Below, in pieces: positions 34,097-44,072 of a DNA stretch of 64,000 nt. Both the position numbers and the translations under genes were made by a program. The notes beneath the pieces are model-generated. The model saw only the letters and a program-made list of their open reading frames with translations. It was not told the DNA's origin and ran no database searches. This DNA is from DAHUXD01 sp963805495 (GTDB lineage Bacteria; Acidobacteriota; Thermoanaerobaculia; UBA5066; Gp7-AA6): positions 1,488,001 through 1,552,000 of the forward strand of contig CAWDUQ010000002.1 in assembly GCA_963805495.1 (NCBI GenBank). The letters are read 5' to 3'. How positions within the stretch are numbered: the first letter of the stretch is position 1; each line of letters begins with the position of its first letter.

Positions 34097-35259
34097 TATT
34101 GCAGACGGCGCAGCCAGAGGCCCTTCAGGTATTCACCTTCCGGACAGTCGAGCGCGACCGGATGGTCGGGCCCCGCGCCCTGCCGGCCCACGAGGGCATA
34201 CCCCGTCCGGGAGTCGACGCTCGCCGAGAACACGATCTTCTGGAAGAGGTCCGCGTCGACGAGGCCGGAGCAGGAGCAGGTCAGCAGCCAGCCCCCCGGC
34301 GCGACGAGGGCCATCGCCAGCCGGTTGATGTCCTTGTAGCCCCGCGCGGCGCGGTCGACGTCCGCCCGCTTCTTGGCGAATGCCGGCGGATCGCAGACGA
34401 CCGCGTCCCAGCGCTCGCGCGCTTCGACGCGCCGGCGGAGGTCATCGAAGACGTCGGCCTCGACGAAATCGGCCTCGTCCGCGGAAAAGCCGTTGGCTTC
34501 GCGGTTCGCGCGGGCCAGCGCGAGCGCGCCGGCCGAAGAATCGACGTCGACCGCCCGCGCGGCGCCTCCCGCGAGCGCGGCCACGGAAAACGCGCCCGAA
34601 TAGGAGAAGAGGTTCAGGACGGTCCCCCCGCTCGCGAGGGCGCGCAGCCGCGAGCGGTTGTCGCGCTGGTCGAGGAAGAACCCGGTCTTCTGGCCTCCCC
34701 CGACGTCCGCCAGGTAGTGGAGTCCGTTCTCGAGAAACGCGACGCGATCTTCCCCGTGGCCCGGCAAGGGACGCGCGGCCCGGTCCCGCGCCGTTCCGCT
34801 CTCGCGCACGAGAAGGCGCCCGGGCACGAAGGTCTCGCGCACGGCCGACTCGAGCTCCTCCCGCCAGGCCTCGGTTCCGGAGGTCGTCAGCTCGAGCACC
34901 GCCGTCTCCCCGTAAACGTCGAGGAGGACTCCGGGGCAGAGGTCGCCCTCCGAATTCAGGCCGCGGTAGCCGGTCGTTTCGGGCGGCAGGACCTGCGACC
35001 GCAGCGTTCGCGCCGCGGCGAACCGCTCCCGGAAGAGCGCGCCGTCCGGTACGCGGCCGTCGAAGGTCCAGAGGCGCGCCAGGATCTGAGAGTCCGGCGA
35101 GTACGCCCCGCGCGCCAGGAGACGCCCGGCCGCGTCGACGACCTCCGCGTGGCCGTCGGCGCCGTCTCCGTCGGCCGCCGCCACCGCCCCGGAAAAGAGC
35201 CACGGGTGGCGCCGAAGAACCGACGCTTCACGGCCCGGCTTCAGGCTCAGGCGGATCAA
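34096..35259 (-). CDS. rlmI: RlmI-type 23S rRNA m5C methyltransferase
   Basis: 387 aa from TTG 35259-35257, which overlaps the kinase stop (TTGA) and has AAGG five bases upstream; longer frames run antisense-free into the kinase gene and are shadows. PUA-like N-terminus (LKPGREASVLRRHPWLFSGAV), then a Rossmann methyltransferase: TGFFLDQRDNR, VLNLFSYSGAFSVAALAGGA (SAM loop, about 222-241), AVDVDSSAGAL, VCDPPAFAKKR, LLTCSCSG with the catalytic Cys region. Matches the YccW/RlmI and RlmKL-like COG1092 family. Exact target base not proven. Confidence 0.85.
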   Translation of the reverse strand: MIRLSLKPGREASVLRRHPWLFSGAVAAADGDGADGHAEVVDAAGRLLARGAYSPDSQILARLWTFDGRVPDGALFRERFAAARTLRSQVLPPETTGYRGLNSEGDLCPGVLLDVYGETAVLELTTSGTEAWREELESAVRETFVPGRLLVRESGTARDRAARPLPGHGEDRVAFLENGLHYLADVGGGQKTGFFLDQRDNRSRLRALASGGTVLNLFSYSGAFSVAALAGGAARAVDVDSSAGALALARANREANGFSADEADFVEADVFDDLRRRVEARERWDAVVCDPPAFAKKRADVDRAARGYKDINRLAMALVAPGGWLLTCSCSGLVDADLFQKIVFSASVDSRTGYALVGRQGAGPDHPVALDCPEGEYLKGLWLRRLQ

Positions 35260-37886
35260 AAGCCTTCGAGGAGATAGATGTCTCCCGCTTTGCGGTAGAC
35301 GGTGACGTAGATGCGCTTTCCGTCGGGCGACCAGCTCGGGTAGTCGAACAGGTAGCTTCCTTCGGGGCGGAAGGGCAGCATCCGGACCTGCCCCGTGGAG
35401 GCGGACACGACCGCGATGTGCTTGTGGTCCCGGAGAAAGACGATCGCATCGGGATCGGTCGGGGACCAGACCGGGTGCGAGTCTTCGAGGTCCTTCGTCA
35501 GGGGCTTCGCCTCCCCGCCCTTCGACGGCACGACCCAGACCTCGCGAACGTTGCCGCGCTGGAGCTGGAACGCGATCCGACTCCCGTCCGGGGACCAGGT
35601 CGGATAGTCGGAATCCTCGTGAAGCGAGGTCACGGGCTGGACGCTCCGGGTCGCCTCGTCGTAGACGCGAATCTCTCCGGACCTCCCGCTCGGAGTTCCG
35701 ACGGCGATCCGCTTGCCGTCCGGAGACCACTCGAAGGCGCCCGACGGAAGGCCGGTCTCGAACCCGCTCAGGCTGCCGACGGCCTGGAGGTAGAGCTTGC
35801 CCTCGCGGACGTAGCCGATCCGCTTTCCGTCCCGGGACCAGTGCGCCGAAAGCGAAAGGTCCTGCGGGGGTGACAACCGCGCGAGGTATCGCCCCTCGAG
35901 ATCCGCCGACCAGACGGCGAGCCGGCCGGTCTGCCCGGACTCGACGAGGAGCGTCTTGCCGTCGGGAGAGACCTGCGGATAGTCCGGGGAGCCCCCGTGG
36001 GTCACCTGGCGCGGCGCGCCGCCGTCGAGCGCAACCTCCCAGATGTTCGGCTCGCTTCGGATCGCGGCGAAGGCGAGCGCTCGACCGTCACGGGAGACGG
36101 CCGAGCCCGTGTCCTGGCCCTGGCCGAGCGTCACCCGCTCCAACGGCGCGGCGCGGCGGCCGTCGCGGAAAGTGACTCGCCAGATGTTCAGAATGCCGCT
36201 CTTTTCGCCCGAGAAGACGATCGCGCCGTCGGGGCCCCAGGCCGGCTTCGTGACGTATCCAAAGTCCTCGGCCAGCGGAATGGAAGGACCGCCGCCCGAC
36301 GGGATCACGCGGAGATGGAAGTTGCCCCCCTGGGCCCGCCAGGGTTCGCCCGAGCCGTAGGCGATCCACTTTCCGTCGGGCGACCAGGACGGCTGATAGT
36401 CGATCGTGTCGCCCCGGGTCAGCCGTTCGGGCGTCCCGCCGTCGGCCGCGACGGTCCAGAGGTTGACCCGGTCCTCGCGGTTGGACATGAAGACGATGCG
36501 CTTCCCGTCGGGCGACCAGCTCGGGTAGTACCCGTCCTCGACGAGCCGGGCGGCCGTTCCGCCGAGGGCGGGCGCGACGTAGATGTCTCCGTGGCTGGAG
36601 CTCAGGTACAGCTCGAGAGACGAGACGTTCAAGGCGGCGGAGAGGCGTCCCCCGCGACCGGCGGCGGATACGAAAGCGATCCGCGAGCCGTCCGGGGACC
36701 AGGCCGGCTGGGCCTCGTCCGCGTCGGTCGCCGCGATGCGGATCGGCTCGCCGCCGGAGAGCGGGAGCACCTGGACGTCGAGGCTGCCCCGCTCGTCGGT
36801 CGTGTAGGCCATGAACTTTCCGTCGGGCGAAAAACTCGGCTCGTCTTCGAGGCCCGGCCCGAAGGTCACGCGATGCAGGGTCGCCGGAGCGCCCGCGGGC
36901 GGCACCGCACGCGGTCGCAGGAGATTGGCGGCGGCGAGGATGACGAGCGCCGCGAGGACCGCGGCCCAGGCGAGGCGCCGACTCTTCTTCGGACGCGCGA
37001 CGGCCGGCGTCTCCATCGAGGTCTCGGAGAGACGGTCGAGGGTCTGTTTCAGGTCGCGCGCGAGGTCCCGCGTGGCGGCGTATCGGTTCTCCGGCTCCTT
37101 GGCGAGACAGCGCTCGACGATCCAGCGCAGCGGCGCCGGCGCCTGCGGGCTCGTCGCCGCCATCGGCTCGGGGTCCTCGCGAATGATCGCCGAGAGCGTT
37201 TCGACGGCGGTCTTCTTCTGGAAGGCCCGCTTGCCCGTCGCCATCTCGTAGAGGATCGAGCCCAGCGAGAACTGGTCGGACCGGAAGTCGACGGCCTCCC
37301 CGCTCGCCTGTTCGGGAGACATGTAGCCGACCGTGCCCATGACCATTCCGGGGCGGGTGCCCGGCCCGGCCAGAGTCGCCAGCTGCGACCCTCCCTCCGA
37401 AAACGGTGTCGCGAGCTTGGCGAGGCCGAAGTCCAGGATCTTCACGAACCCGTCCCGGTTGACCATGACGTTCTCGGGTTTCAAGTCCCGGTGGACGATG
37501 CCCGATTCGTGCGCTTTGGCGAGGCCGTCGGCGACCTGCCCCGCGATCGGCAGCAGGCGCCGGGGAGACAACGGCCCCGGAGCGACGAGCTCGCGCAGGG
37601 TCTTTCCGTCGACGAGCTCCATCGCGATGTAGGAGACGCCCTCGGCCGCCCCGACCTCGTAAATCGTCACGATGTTCGGGTGGTTCAAGGCCGAGGCCGA
37701 GCGCGCCTCCTGCTCGAAACGGGCCAGCCGCTCGGCGTCGAGGGCGAGCTCGGCTGGAAGCACCTTGACCGCGACCTCCCGGGACAGGCGGGCGTCCTTC
37801 GCCCGGTACACCTCGCCCATCCCTCCGGCCCCGATGGAGGCGAGGATCTCGTATGCACCGAGCCGGGTTCCCGCGGGAAGAGTCAT
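35256..37886 (-). CDS. Ser/Thr protein kinase with TolB/WD40-like propeller
   Basis: 876 aa. Kinase domain 1-270: G-A-G-G-M-G loop near 19, VAVKVLPAEL lysine, HRDLKPENVMVN, DFGLAKL, MSPEQASGE. One membrane helix at about 311-330 (LAWAAVLAALVILAAANLL). The C-terminal two thirds are a periplasmic/extracellular propeller with at least ten F/W-SPDG repeats (FSPDGKFMAYTT, WSPDGSRIAFVSA, WSPDGKRIVFMSN). Kinase-propeller fusions of this kind are very common in Acidobacteriota. The ligand and substrates are unknown. Confidence 0.93.
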   Translation of the reverse strand: MTLPAGTRLGAYEILASIGAGGMGEVYRAKDARLSREVAVKVLPAELALDAERLARFEQEARSASALNHPNIVTIYEVGAAEGVSYIAMELVDGKTLRELVAPGPLSPRRLLPIAGQVADGLAKAHESGIVHRDLKPENVMVNRDGFVKILDFGLAKLATPFSEGGSQLATLAGPGTRPGMVMGTVGYMSPEQASGEAVDFRSDQFSLGSILYEMATGKRAFQKKTAVETLSAIIREDPEPMAATSPQAPAPLRWIVERCLAKEPENRYAATRDLARDLKQTLDRLSETSMETPAVARPKKSRRLAWAAVLAALVILAAANLLRPRAVPPAGAPATLHRVTFGPGLEDEPSFSPDGKFMAYTTDERGSLDVQVLPLSGGEPIRIAATDADEAQPAWSPDGSRIAFVSAAGRGGRLSAALNVSSLELYLSSSHGDIYVAPALGGTAARLVEDGYYPSWSPDGKRIVFMSNREDRVNLWTVAADGGTPERLTRGDTIDYQPSWSPDGKWIAYGSGEPWRAQGGNFHLRVIPSGGGPSIPLAEDFGYVTKPAWGPDGAIVFSGEKSGILNIWRVTFRDGRRAAPLERVTLGQGQDTGSAVSRDGRALAFAAIRSEPNIWEVALDGGAPRQVTHGGSPDYPQVSPDGKTLLVESGQTGRLAVWSADLEGRYLARLSPPQDLSLSAHWSRDGKRIGYVREGKLYLQAVGSLSGFETGLPSGAFEWSPDGKRIAVGTPSGRSGEIRVYDEATRSVQPVTSLHEDSDYPTWSPDGSRIAFQLQRGNVREVWVVPSKGGEAKPLTKDLEDSHPVWSPTDPDAIVFLRDHKHIAVVSASTGQVRMLPFRPEGSYLFDYPSWSPDGKRIYVTVYRKAGDIYLLEGF

Positions 37887-37997
37887 TGCGGCCTCAAAAA
37901 TACACGCATACGGGCTGGCGCACCCGCTGGTCGATCGGCCTCAACAAATACCCGGCCTCTTCCGTAATACGAGCAGGCACACAGATCTCCTCCTTCG

Positions 37998-38032
37998 AGC
38001 CCCCCGAGTGAGACGGGGGGCTTCCTTTTTTT
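37998..38032 (+). terminator. Intrinsic terminator without an upstream plus-strand gene
   Basis: Stem AGCCCCCC (37998-38005) with GGGGGGCT (38015-38022), nine-base loop, then CCTTTTTTT to 38032. The T tract follows on the plus strand. The neighbours on both sides (kinase, Pit) are on the minus strand, so either a plus-strand small RNA ends here or the hairpin serves another role. Confidence 0.65.
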
Positions 38033-38115
38033 GGAGCATTTGCGCGCATCGGGTGCATTGCCCGGAATTCCCGGCTCGGAGAATGCGTTCCAAGCCGAGG
38101 TCTCGACCGGCGCTT

Positions 38116-39147
38116 CTACCGCGAAATCACGGAGAGCAGGGCGTAACCGAGAGCGCCGATCGCCGCGGCCATCGGGATCGTGAGAACCCAGGCATAGACG
38201 ATCCGCCCCGCGACCCCCCAGCGCACCGCGGAAAACCGCTGCGTGGCCCCGACGCCGAGGATGGCGCCGGTGATCGTGTGGGTCGTCGAGACGGGGATCC
38301 CCCAGACCGACGCCGCGATCACGGTGGCGGCGGCGCCCGTCTCGGCGCAGAAGCCGGAAAAGGGTTTCAGCTTCGTGATGCGGCTGCCCATCGTCCGGAC
38401 GATGCGCCAGCCGCCGGTCAGGGTCCCGATCCCGATCGCCGCGTGCGCCGACAGGATGATCCACCAGGGCAAGGTCTTCAGGTTCGGCAGGTACATGAAG
38501 TGCAGGGGCGAGGCCGGGTCCACGAAGTGATGCTGGTTGGCGACGAGCAGTCCGCCGATGATGCCCATGGTCTTCTGCGCGTCGTTGGTGCCGTGCGAAA
38601 GCGAAAATGCGGCCGCCGACCCGAGCTGCGCGCGTCGGAACCAGCGGTCGACGGAGCCGTACGGCGTCTTGTGGAAGATCCAGGACACGCCGACCATCAG
38701 CACCCAGCCGACCGCCATTCCGATCAGCGGCGAGAGAACGATGAAGGCGATCGTCTTGACCCAGGCCATGCCCGGAACGATCGCGCGGATGCCGACCCGC
38801 GCGATGGCCGCGCCGGCGTACCCGCCGATGAGGGCGTGCGAGGACGAGGACGGCAGGCCGAAGTACCAGGTGATGAGGTTCCAGATAATGGCGCCGAGGA
38901 GTCCGCCGAGCACGACGTCGGAGTTGACCACGGTGATGTCGATGAGCCCGGACCCGATCGTCCTCGCGACGGCGGTTCCGAAGAAAAAAGCGGCCGCGAA
39001 ATTGAAGAACGCCGCCCAGAAGACCGCGACGAAGGGGGACAGCACGCGTGTCGACACGACCGTGGCGATCGAGTTCGCCGAGTCGTGCATCCCGTTGATG
39101 AAGTCGAAGACGAGCGCGATGGCGATGATGAAGAGGACGTAGCTCAT
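38116..39147 (-). CDS. pit: Low-affinity inorganic phosphate transporter (PiT family)
   Basis: 343 aa, ten helices. PiT signatures in both halves: DFINGMHDSANSIATVVSTRVLSP near 15-38 and HGTNDAQKTMGIIGG near 188-202, with GLPSSSSHALIGGYAGAA and VSTTHTITGAILGVGA as the P-loop-like pair. Proton- or sodium-coupled uptake of phosphate or metal phosphate across the inner membrane. Follows the DUF47 partner by 18 bp, giving the low-affinity system next to the Pst genes. Confidence 0.94.
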   Translation of the reverse strand: MSYVLFIIAIALVFDFINGMHDSANSIATVVSTRVLSPFVAVFWAAFFNFAAAFFFGTAVARTIGSGLIDITVVNSDVVLGGLLGAIIWNLITWYFGLPSSSSHALIGGYAGAAIARVGIRAIVPGMAWVKTIAFIVLSPLIGMAVGWVLMVGVSWIFHKTPYGSVDRWFRRAQLGSAAAFSLSHGTNDAQKTMGIIGGLLVANQHHFVDPASPLHFMYLPNLKTLPWWIILSAHAAIGIGTLTGGWRIVRTMGSRITKLKPFSGFCAETGAAATVIAASVWGIPVSTTHTITGAILGVGATQRFSAVRWGVAGRIVYAWVLTIPMAAAIGALGYALLSVISR

Positions 39148-39165
39148 GGCCGAGGCGTTCGCGCG

Positions 39166-39804
39166 TCAGGAGTGCTTCAGAACGACGCTCTCCAGCACGT
39201 GCGCGACGGCGACGCAGGAGTCGATGCTGCGCTCCATGTTGTCGTAGACGTCCTTCCACTTGATGACCTCGATCGCCGGCATCTCTCCGGTGAAGAGCGA
39301 GGCGATGGCGCCGTGGTACACGACGTCCCCCTCGTTCTCCAGCTGCTTGATCCGGATGCACCGTTCCATCACGCCCTTTTGCTTCCGGAGCCGGGAGACG
39401 GCCTCGACGAGCTCGGCGGTGGTCGCCACGATCAGCTTCGACAGCGTCTGCGCGAGCGGCGTCGGCCGGTCGATCTTGAAGAGCGAGAGGCGGCGCACGG
39501 TTCCGTCGATGAGGTCGATGACGTCGTCGAGCCGGACCGCCAGCTGGTGAATGTCCTCGCGGTCGATCGGCGTGATGAAGGTCCGGTCGATGCCCCGCAG
39601 GATCTCGTGGGAGATCTCGTCGCACTCGTGCTCCAGCCGCTTGACCTGGTCGGCGACGGTCGCGATGCTCGACTCGCCCTCGAAGAAGCGTGCATGGATC
39701 TTCGCCGCCTCGTGGATGCGGATCGCGAGCTCCGTGAAGCGGTCGAAGTACTTCTCGTCTCTCGGCAGGAGGTTCAGCATGTGCGCCCCGATCAGCGGCG
39801 CCAT
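39166..39804 (-). CDS. DUF47 PhoU-like protein, Pit accessory
   Basis: 212 aa, all-helical. Opens APLIGAHMLNLLPRDEKYFDRFTELA and has EHECDEISHEIL, IDRTFITPIDREDIHQLAVRLDDVIDLIDG, the TIGR00153/DUF47 pattern with metal-binding E/D clusters, as in PhoU. Members are encoded beside pit genes and are thought to modulate Pit transport. Lies between phoR and pit. Confidence 0.9.
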   Translation of the reverse strand: MAPLIGAHMLNLLPRDEKYFDRFTELAIRIHEAAKIHARFFEGESSIATVADQVKRLEHECDEISHEILRGIDRTFITPIDREDIHQLAVRLDDVIDLIDGTVRRLSLFKIDRPTPLAQTLSKLIVATTAELVEAVSRLRKQKGVMERCIRIKQLENEGDVVYHGAIASLFTGEMPAIEVIKWKDVYDNMERSIDSCVAVAHVLESVVLKHS

Positions 39805-39852
39805 CCTACCCCAGAACTTCAGGCCCGCTTTACGCCGAACTTCGCCCGGCGC

Positions 39853-41583
39853 CTACGCGACCGCCGGGAAGCGGACGTGAAACGTGCTTCCCCGTCCGGC
39901 CTCTCCCTCGACGTCGACGCTGGCGCCGTGGAGCTGCGCGATGTGCTTGACGATTGCGAGTCCCAGGCCCGACCCCGGCCGGCTCTTCGAGCGTGAACGG
40001 TCCACCTGGTAGAAGCGCTGGAAGATGCGGTCGCGCTCGGCCTTCGGGATCCCGGGGCCGAGGTCCTCCACCGAGAAGCCGGCCCGGCCGGCCTCCCGCC
40101 ACACGCGCACCACGACGGGGGCCTTCTCGGGCGAGAACTTGATCGCGTTGTCGATCAGGTTGCGCGCGAGCTGCCCGATCCGCCGGCGGTCGCCCACCGC
40201 CCCGACCGCGGCGTCGCCCACGACCCGCACCTCGACCTGCCGCGCGCGCGCCGCGGGCTCGAGGTCCTCGGCGACCTCCGCGAGGAGCTCGCGCAGCGGG
40301 ATCTCCTCGCGCTCCAGGGGCACCGCGCCGCTCTCGATCTGGGCCAGGTCCATCAGGTCGTCGATCAGCTCGCGCATCCGGTCCGACTGGCGGCGGATGA
40401 GGCCCAGGAGCTCCGCCGTCTCGGCCCGGTCCGGCGCGCCTTCGGCGAGCGTCTCGGCCGCGGCCGCAATCGAGGCGATCGGCGTCCGCAGCTCGTGCGA
40501 AACGTCGCCGACGAACGTCCGGCGCATCGCCTCCGTCTTCTCGAGGCGCGACACGTCGCGCAGCACGCCGACGGCCGCCGCCCGGTGGCCGGCCGGGAGG
40601 GGAGCGACGGTGATCTGCCAGACGCGGTCGTCCGGCAGCCGCACTGTCCGCTCGCTGGTCTCCCCCGTCCGCGCGGTCGCCTCGAAGCAGTCGTAGAGGG
40701 GCTTCTCGCGCAACAGCTCGTAGACCCCGCGGCCGGCCGGCGTCGAAACGCCCGTCATCGCCGCGAAGCGCTCGTTGGACTCCAGCACCTTGAGCTTCGC
40801 ATCGACGACCACCAGGCCGTCCGGCAGGGTCTCGAAGACCATGGCCGCCAGCCGTCGCTCGCCCTCCGCGCGCTCGAGGGCGGCGTTGAGCGAGTCCTTC
40901 ATCCGCTGGACGGCCCCGGACAGCAGCTGGACCTCCTCGCCTCCGGCGCGCGGCAGGTCCCGGGCGAAGTCCCCGGCGGCAATCGCCGCCGCGCTCCGCG
41001 TCAGCTCGGCGAGCGGCTCCGAAAAACGCCGCGACGCCGCCGACCCGATCAGGAAGAGAAGCAGGCAGGCGGCGGCGATCGCCAGCCGCATCGCCCAGAG
41101 ATATCCGAGCTCGACCTGGCGCAGGCGCGCCTCCGACACCGCCAGTCTCAGGACGCTTCCGTCCGGAAGCTTCCGCGCGGCGTAGAGCATCGGCCGCTGC
41201 TCGGTCGGCGAGAGGCGGCGCGAACGCCCGGTCCCCGTCCGGACCGCCTGCCGCACTTCCTCGCGCGCCGCATGGTTCTCCATCGACGGCACGTCCGCGG
41301 GCAGGAGATCCGTGTCGTCGAGAACCCGTCCGTCCGGGGCGATGTAGGTCACCCGGCACTCGAGCTGCTTCGCCGCGGCCCGCAGGAAGTCGTCGCGCTC
41401 CGCGTCGCGCACGTCCCCGCGCGCGAGATCGTCGGCGAGGTGCTCGAGCTCCCGCCCGAACCGTTCGGCCACGCGCTCGGAAACCGCGCGCCCGACGACG
41501 GTGTCGGACACGAGGACGAGGACGGCGACCGCCGCCGCTGCGAGGATCGCAAAGAGCGCGGTGAATCGGGCGCGAAGCTTCAT
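39853..41583 (-). CDS. phoR: Phosphate regulon sensor histidine kinase PhoR
   Basis: 576 aa from ATG 41583. N-terminal helix (FTALFAILAAAAVAVLVLVS), a periplasmic sensor region to about 155, second helix (LAIAAACLLLFLIGSAA), HAMP (FSEPLAELTRSAAAIAAGDF), PAS (FETLPDGLVVVDAKLKVLESNERFAAMTG) and then HisKA with the phosphorylated His in FVGDVSHELRTPIAS, N box NLIDNAIKF, and G boxes (EDLGPGIPK, GSGLGLAIVKHI). The presence of a periplasmic domain differs from E. coli PhoR and is typical of non-gamma types. 13 bp after phoB. Confidence 0.92.
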   Translation of the reverse strand: MKLRARFTALFAILAAAAVAVLVLVSDTVVGRAVSERVAERFGRELEHLADDLARGDVRDAERDDFLRAAAKQLECRVTYIAPDGRVLDDTDLLPADVPSMENHAAREEVRQAVRTGTGRSRRLSPTEQRPMLYAARKLPDGSVLRLAVSEARLRQVELGYLWAMRLAIAAACLLLFLIGSAASRRFSEPLAELTRSAAAIAAGDFARDLPRAGGEEVQLLSGAVQRMKDSLNAALERAEGERRLAAMVFETLPDGLVVVDAKLKVLESNERFAAMTGVSTPAGRGVYELLREKPLYDCFEATARTGETSERTVRLPDDRVWQITVAPLPAGHRAAAVGVLRDVSRLEKTEAMRRTFVGDVSHELRTPIASIAAAAETLAEGAPDRAETAELLGLIRRQSDRMRELIDDLMDLAQIESGAVPLEREEIPLRELLAEVAEDLEPAARARQVEVRVVGDAAVGAVGDRRRIGQLARNLIDNAIKFSPEKAPVVVRVWREAGRAGFSVEDLGPGIPKAERDRIFQRFYQVDRSRSKSRPGSGLGLAIVKHIAQLHGASVDVEGEAGRGSTFHVRFPAVA

Positions 41584-41596
41584 CGGGCCGCGGTGT

Positions 41597-42286
<690 letters not shown>

Positions 42287-42366
42287 GGCGCCCGTGTGCG
42301 TGTCGCCGCGCGGCGGCGCGCCGTCCTTGCCTCTGGTCACAACCGACTTCATGCGCCTCTTTCCTC

Positions 42367-43227
42367 CTAGCCGAACCGGCCGGTGATGTAGTCCTCGGTG
42401 ATCTTCTGGCCGGGATTGGTGAAGATCTTCTCCGTCCGGTCGTGCTCGACGAGCCGGCCGAGCATGAAGAAGGCCGTGAACTCGGACACCCGGGCGGCCT
42501 GCTGCATGTTGTGCGTGACGATCACGATCGTGAAGTCGCGTTTCAGTTCGTAGATCAGCTCCTCGACCTTGGCCGTCGCGATCGGATCGAGAGCCGAGCA
42601 GGGCTCGTCCATCAGAAGGACTTCCGGCCCCACGGCCAGGGCGCGGGCGATGCACAGCCTCTGCTGTTGGCCCCCCGAAAGGCCCATCGCCGAGCTGTCC
42701 AGGCGGTCCTTGACCTCCTCCCAGAGCGCCGAGCGTCGCAGCGCCTTCTCGACGCGGTCCGGGATCTCGGAGCGCGGGCAGAGGCCGTTGATCTTCAGCC
42801 CGTAGGCGACGTTGTCGGCAATCGACTTCGGAAACGGGTTCGACTTCTGGAAGACCATGCCGACCCGGCGGCGCAGGTCGACCACGTCCGTTCCGGGGCC
42901 GTAGATGTCGCTCCCGTCGAGGAGCACCTCGCCCTCGACGGCCGTGTCGGGAATGATGTCGTTCATCCGGTTGAGGCACCGGAGGTAGGTCGACTTGCCG
43001 CATCCCGACGGCCCGATGAAAGCCGTGACGGTCTTCTCGGGGATCTTGAGCGAAATGTCCCAGAGCGCCTGCTTGGGACCGTAGGAGAAGCTGAGGCGGC
43101 GCGATTCCATCCGCGGCGCCGTCGCCGCCGCCGGGGACTCCTCCGGGCCCTCTCCCCTCCCCGGAGCGGGGGCCGGTGCGCTCGGTCCGACCGGAGCTTC
43201 CACGCTGACCTCCAGTGTATCGCTCAC
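42367..43227 (-). CDS. pstB: Phosphate ABC transporter ATP-binding protein PstB
   Basis: 286 aa; the ATG overlaps the pstA stop by 4 bp. The N-terminal ~40 residues are a Pro/Ala-rich extension not typical of PstB. Core: Walker A GPSGCGKST, YLRCLNRMNDIIPD (PstB hallmark), Q loop FQKSNPFPKSI, signature LSGGQQQRLCIARALAV, Walker B VLLMDEPCSALDP, H loop VTHNMQQAARVSE. Powers high-affinity phosphate uptake. Confidence 0.97.
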   Translation of the reverse strand: MSDTLEVSVEAPVGPSAPAPAPGRGEGPEESPAAATAPRMESRRLSFSYGPKQALWDISLKIPEKTVTAFIGPSGCGKSTYLRCLNRMNDIIPDTAVEGEVLLDGSDIYGPGTDVVDLRRRVGMVFQKSNPFPKSIADNVAYGLKINGLCPRSEIPDRVEKALRRSALWEEVKDRLDSSAMGLSGGQQQRLCIARALAVGPEVLLMDEPCSALDPIATAKVEELIYELKRDFTIVIVTHNMQQAARVSEFTAFFMLGRLVEHDRTEKIFTNPGQKITEDYITGRFG

Positions 43228-44072
43228 GCGCGATGCATCCTTTCGAGCCTCCGCGTCACGACGCGGGCCAGAACGGAGAAGGCGAAGACGAACGCCACGA
43301 GGACCAGCGCGCCCGCCCAGGCCTGGCGGTGCCAGTCGTCGTACGGCGAAATCGCGTAGGTGTAGATCTGGACCGGGAGCGACGAGATCGGCTGGTCGAG
43401 GCGCGTCGAGAAAAACCGGTTGTTGAACGCCGTGAAGAGCAGGGGCGCGGTCTCGCCGGCGATCCGCGCCAGGGCCACGAGGATCCCGGTCATGATGCCG
43501 GGAAGCGCCGCCGGGACCATCACCGAGAACGCGGCGCGGGCGCGCGTCGCGCCGAGCGCGAGCGACCCTTCCCTCAGGCTTTCCGGCACGAGGTTCAGCA
43601 GCTCCTCGGTCGTGCGCGTGATGATGGGAATCATCATGAAGCCGAGGGCCAGTCCACCGGCGAGGGCCGAGAAGCGCTTGACCGGGAGAACGGCGAGCCC
43701 GTAGGCGAAGATGCCGATGACGATCGACGGGACGCCGTTCAGAACGTCGGCCGTGAACCGGACGAGAGACGCGAACTTCGTCTTGCCGTACTCGGACAGG
43801 TACACTCCGGCGATGACTCCCACGGGGACCGCGACCGCCGACGCGATCGCGATGAGGTAGACCGTTCCGAGCATCGCGTTGGCCATCCCGCCGCCGGCCT
43901 CGCCGACCGGCTTCGGCATCTTCGTGAAGAAATCCCAGTTGAGCGACGAGAATCCCCGCTGCAGCACATAGGCGAACACGAAGAACAGGGGAACCAGCGC
44001 CGCCGCGACGGCGGCCCCGCAGAGGAACACGACGATTCCGGACAGGGTCTTGCGGCGGCGGGTTCGGTTCAT
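43224..44072 (-). CDS. pstA: Phosphate ABC transporter permease PstA
   Basis: 282 aa from ATG 44072, overlapping the pstC stop (ATGA). Six helices; the BPD_transp_1 EAA loop SLREGSLALGATRARAAFSVMVPAALPGIMTG is at about 175-205. SEYGKTKFASLVRFTADVLNGVPSIVIGIFAYGL is strongly PstA-like. With PstC it forms the phosphate channel. A longer ORF covering both permeases is an artefact of the pstC frameshift. Confidence 0.95.
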   Translation of the reverse strand: MNRTRRRKTLSGIVVFLCGAAVAAALVPLFFVFAYVLQRGFSSLNWDFFTKMPKPVGEAGGGMANAMLGTVYLIAIASAVAVPVGVIAGVYLSEYGKTKFASLVRFTADVLNGVPSIVIGIFAYGLAVLPVKRFSALAGGLALGFMMIPIITRTTEELLNLVPESLREGSLALGATRARAAFSVMVPAALPGIMTGILVALARIAGETAPLLFTAFNNRFFSTRLDQPISSLPVQIYTYAISPYDDWHRQAWAGALVLVAFVFAFSVLARVVTRRLERMHRA

